Shown piece after piece: positions 21,017 to 22,281 of a DNA stretch of 22,281 bases. Position numbers and translations under genes: made by a program. The notes under the pieces are model-generated. The model searched no databases and was not told where the DNA came from. It saw nothing but the letters and a program-made list of their open reading frames with translations. The DNA is taken from positions 1-22,281 of IMG/VR virus record IMGVR_UViG_3300030110_003523; one strand, written 5' to 3'. This stretch comes from a virus. The first letter of the stretch is position 1, and each line of letters opens with the position of its first letter.

Positions 21017-21121
21017 GGTTCACGGCACGCGGTCCACGAACCACGGCACGCGGCGCGGATCTCGACGCGCTCGGGTCTCGGACCTCGGACCACGAACCAC
21101 GGTTCGCGCTGTACGTTTCAC
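21017..21121. repeat. Degenerate 7-base tandem repeat array
   Basis: From 21017 the sequence can be cut into 7-base units that stay in register for about 13 to 15 units: GGTTCAC, GGCACGC, GGTCCAC, GAACCAC, GGCACGC, and after two weak units GGGTCTC, GGACCTC, GGACCAC, GAACCAC, GGTTCGC, with GTTTCAC at 21115. The loose consensus is GGNCCAC. A period of seven does not fit codon triplets, so this is unlikely to be coding. It is much richer in G+C than the phage genes. Confidence 0.75.
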
Positions 21122-21160
21122 GTAGAAAAGGGCGGGCGGGGCGGCGCATGATTTACTCGC

Positions 21161-21185
21161 AAAAAAAACCCGCCACGAAGGCGGG
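21161..21185 (-). terminator. Rho-independent terminator of the early-type genes
   Basis: On the minus strand, a 6-bp stem of CCCGCC and GGCGGG (21185-21180 pairing with 21174-21169, loop of five bases) is followed by eight T residues (21168-21161). It lies about 20 bases after the stop of the gene at 21204-21461. It nearly duplicates the terminator at 21820-21844. Confidence 0.88.
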
Positions 21186-21203
21186 CTAGGTGGGTGGGTT
21201 GGG

Positions 21204-21461
21204 TTATCCCTTGAGCGACTCGCCCTTAGTGACAACGGCGCGGCGCAATATCGAATCTAACCGCGTGACCTCGGTATGTAACCGGTGAACCTCGGCGGTC
21301 AGTTTATCGATATCGTCGGCGGCACTGTCGTAATCGTCGGCGGTAAATTCTAAGCCCGCCGTGCGCTGATCCGCACCGATCCGGCGCAATTCTGGCGCAC
21401 CGATTTTTAAGGTGATATCAAAGTGCATACCCTCGACCGCTTGGTTGATACTAAGAGTCAT
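21204..21461 (-). CDS. Small early-region protein with C-terminal coiled coil
   Basis: An 85-residue protein starting MTLSINQAVEGM. The first half looks beta-type (HFDITLKIGAPELRRIG). The C-terminal half is a charged heptad-like helix (DDIDKLTAEVHRLHTEVTRL). The ATG at 21461 is chosen because it overlaps the upstream gene by only 11 bases and has GGGG before it. A longer form from farther upstream would overlap extensively. It ends just before a strong terminator. Codon use is G+C-richer than in the late genes. Function unknown. Confidence 0.65.
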   Translation of the reverse strand: MTLSINQAVEGMHFDITLKIGAPELRRIGADQRTAGLEFTADDYDSAADDIDKLTAEVHRLHTEVTRLDSILRRAVVTKGESLKG

Positions 21462-21744
21462 TAGTAGCACCCCGCAACCGGCGACCCAGTTCGTTAATAA
21501 GATCGTCGTCGGTGAAGTTCTTAATGTCGGCGGCAACCGGCAACCGGTGCGTTATGCCTTCGCGCTTGGCAGTCTCAACAACCGCGCTAAAAATGTCGGG
21601 CAGTTCAATATCGCTTTCATCGGCGAGAGCCAACAACATATCCGCATCTTCGACGACAATAGATAGATCGTTAAGATCGCCTTCCTCACAGTTTTCAACT
21701 TGCACTTGCGGGTACAGTGTCCCACTAATTGTAACTCCTCTCAT
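21451..21744 (-). CDS. Small acidic early-region protein
   Basis: A 97-residue acidic protein starting MRGVTISGTLYPQVQVENCE. A beta-like N-terminus is followed by a helical acidic domain (VVEDADMLLALADESDIELP) and a C-terminal helical segment with TDDDLINELGRRLRG. The ATG at 21744 has AAGGA at about eight bases. Candidate starts farther upstream lie inside the promoter region and lack a ribosome site. It is expressed with the next gene from the promoter at 21787-21816. No family was recognised. Confidence 0.68.
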   Translation of the reverse strand: MRGVTISGTLYPQVQVENCEEGDLNDLSIVVEDADMLLALADESDIELPDIFSAVVETAKREGITHRLPVAADIKNFTDDDLINELGRRLRGATNDS

Positions 21745-21786
21745 AATCATTTCCTTTTTTGTCGCGGCAAAATTGCCACCGGTGAA

Positions 21787-21816
21787 AGTATAAGACTGAT
21801 CGCATAAAGAAATCAA
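21787..21816 (-). promoter_or_regulatory. Predicted sigma70-type promoter for the two small genes
   Basis: On the minus strand, TTGATT (21816-21811, four of six) and TATACT (21792-21787, five of six) are separated by 18 bases. The site sits directly after the terminator at 21820-21844 and about 40 bases before the ATG at 21744, which is where a promoter for a separate transcription unit would be expected. Confidence 0.55.
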
Positions 21817-21819
21817 ATT

Positions 21820-21844
21820 AAAAAAAACCCGCCGAGGTGGCGGG
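21820..21844 (-). terminator. Rho-independent terminator after the Cys-rich gene
   Basis: On the minus strand, stem CCCGCC/GGCGGG (21844-21839 pairing with 21833-21828, loop of five bases) is followed by seven T residues and more A+T-rich sequence. It lies 23 bases after the stop at 21868 and isolates this gene from the next promoter. The stem and the flanking GCTAxGTGG sequence match the terminator at 21161-21185. Confidence 0.88.
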
Positions 21845-21867
21845 CTAAGTGGTGGGTATATAGTGCG

Positions 21868-22281
21868 TTACAGTTCGCGCCCGATGTCACCGGCGACGTG
21901 ATGACGCAATACTGTGAAAGGTGGACACTCTTTTGCGAACTGCGTTACCCGCTCGGCGTCACTGGTAACATCGCCGACAGTATCCCGCCAATGCAAAGCA
22001 ACCCGCCCGCCCTCGGCATAACATCCGCCCGAGTCGCTCGACTCGGCACGCGTCGCGGCATTGCCGTGCGCAGTGAATGCAATAATGAAAGAGCGGTCCT
22101 CGCGTGCGCACAATGGGCGACCGTTGCCACAGTTGCGACAGTTCACGCCCAGTTCATATTCGGCGGGGCATCGATAGATCGACTTGCCGCGGATGTATGC
22201 CGTGCGATCAGTCCACGCGGTACGCGGTAACACCACGACCGAGGGAATGCCCTTCGCGTGTTGATTGCGGGCAACGTGCAA
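21868..22281 (-). CDS. Cys-rich phage protein (DUF7227-like), truncated by window edge
   Basis: At least 137 residues; the 5' end runs off the window, though the edge TTG could also be read as a start. The first half has GIPSVVVLPRTAW, then CPAEYELGVNCRNCGNGRP with CARED, then FIIAFTAHG. The second half has GGCYAEGGRVALHWRD and LRHHVAGDIG, and ends at once with GREL. Both halves resemble a phage family I recall as DUF7227, but there the GCYAE region comes first and the CxxC region last. The order here looks reversed or partly duplicated. Its composition is G+C-rich. A terminator follows. Function unknown. Confidence 0.55.
   Translation of the reverse strand: MHVARNQHAKGIPSVVVLPRTAWTDRTAYIRGKSIYRCPAEYELGVNCRNCGNGRPLCAREDRSFIIAFTAHGNAATRAESSDSGGCYAEGGRVALHWRDTVGDVTSDAERVTQFAKECPPFTVLRHHVAGDIGREL

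Larger units (their letters stand above)
20682..21203. other. Gene-free control region upstream of terL
   Basis: About 520 bases without a credible gene. The half next to terL (20682-20870) is A+T-rich and carries a likely promoter, two GGGGACCC repeats and two palindromic 17-base repeats. The other half (20890-21150) is very G+C-rich and dominated by a degenerate 7-base repeat, ending at the terminator of the upstream genes. Open frames here are short, overlap on both strands and have repetitive Arg-rich translations. The region could hold late-promoter control, a packaging site or an origin. None of these is proven. Confidence 0.6.

Noticed and set aside
20824-21235. Several Arg-rich open frames on both strands in the GC-rich region
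   Set aside because: They overlap each other on both strands, follow the 7-base repeat, lack ribosome sites and read as repetitive Arg/Pro/Ala sequence. GC-rich DNA produces long frames by chance.
21204-21536. A longer, 110-residue form of the small coiled-coil gene
   Set aside because: It would overlap the upstream gene by 86 bases and has no better ribosome site. The ATG at 21461 gives a short overlap typical of this genome.
20682-22281. Small terminase subunit gene upstream of terL
   Set aside because: Neither small early gene shows a helix-turn-helix pattern or typical TerS features, and a 520-base gap separates them from terL. A TerS, if present, is outside the window.
1-22281. tRNA genes, CRISPR arrays, insertion sequences or integration sites
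   Set aside because: No cloverleaf-like sequence, regularly spaced identical repeats with unique spacers, transposase or integrase was seen on reading both strands. A covariance-model scan could still find a diverged tRNA.

Overview
The window looks like part of the genome of a tailed double-stranded DNA phage, probably a podovirus-like marine phage. Every supported gene lies on the minus strand, so transcription runs from high to low coordinates. Genes are packed tightly, with TAATG, ATGA and TAGTG stop-start overlaps and Shine-Dalgarno sites sitting inside the upstream gene. The portal, adaptor and connector resemble the type found with phage SU10 portal and adaptor proteins. Several small proteins resemble ones I recall from uncultured marine phages. 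No integrase, excisionase, repressor, tRNA or CRISPR array was seen, so the host cannot be named.

Read in transcription order, the right end (22281 to about 21204) is an early-type region that is visibly richer in G+C. It holds a cysteine-rich protein cut by the window edge, two small unknown genes, one likely promoter and two nearly identical terminators. Next comes a gene-free stretch of about 520 bases (20682-21203). It contains a 7-base-period GC-rich repeat array, two copies of a 17-base palindromic site, two copies of a GGGGACCC-containing repeat, and a likely promoter for the late operon.

The late operon starts with the large terminase (20681-19218). It continues with a 655-residue low-complexity protein, a 904-residue polyvalent-type protein and the portal (14518-12065). 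A block of tiny basic proteins and a lysis-like set follows (11858-9837): a coiled-coil membrane protein, a short secreted protein, a 3TM holin, a zinc-ribbon peptide, a two-helix membrane protein and an M15 peptidase endolysin. After these come a phage GroES co-chaperonin, the scaffold, two capsid-associated proteins and the major capsid protein, which ends at a strong terminator (6074-6098).

Below that terminator lie two beta-rich structural proteins, a run of small basic proteins, an XhlA-like membrane protein, a DUF1415-like accessory protein, the head-tail connector and SU10-like adaptor, and a repeat-containing structural protein. Tail genes would be expected to continue past position 1.

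The genes fit together as packaging (terminase, portal), capsid assembly (scaffold, capsid, GroES to assist host GroEL), neck assembly (connector, adaptor) and host lysis (holins, endolysin). The least conventional parts are the degenerate metallopeptidase-like polyvalent protein next to the portal, the shared GGG-V motif in the two large proteins, the control region upstream of the terminase, and the apparently permuted cysteine-rich protein at the right edge.
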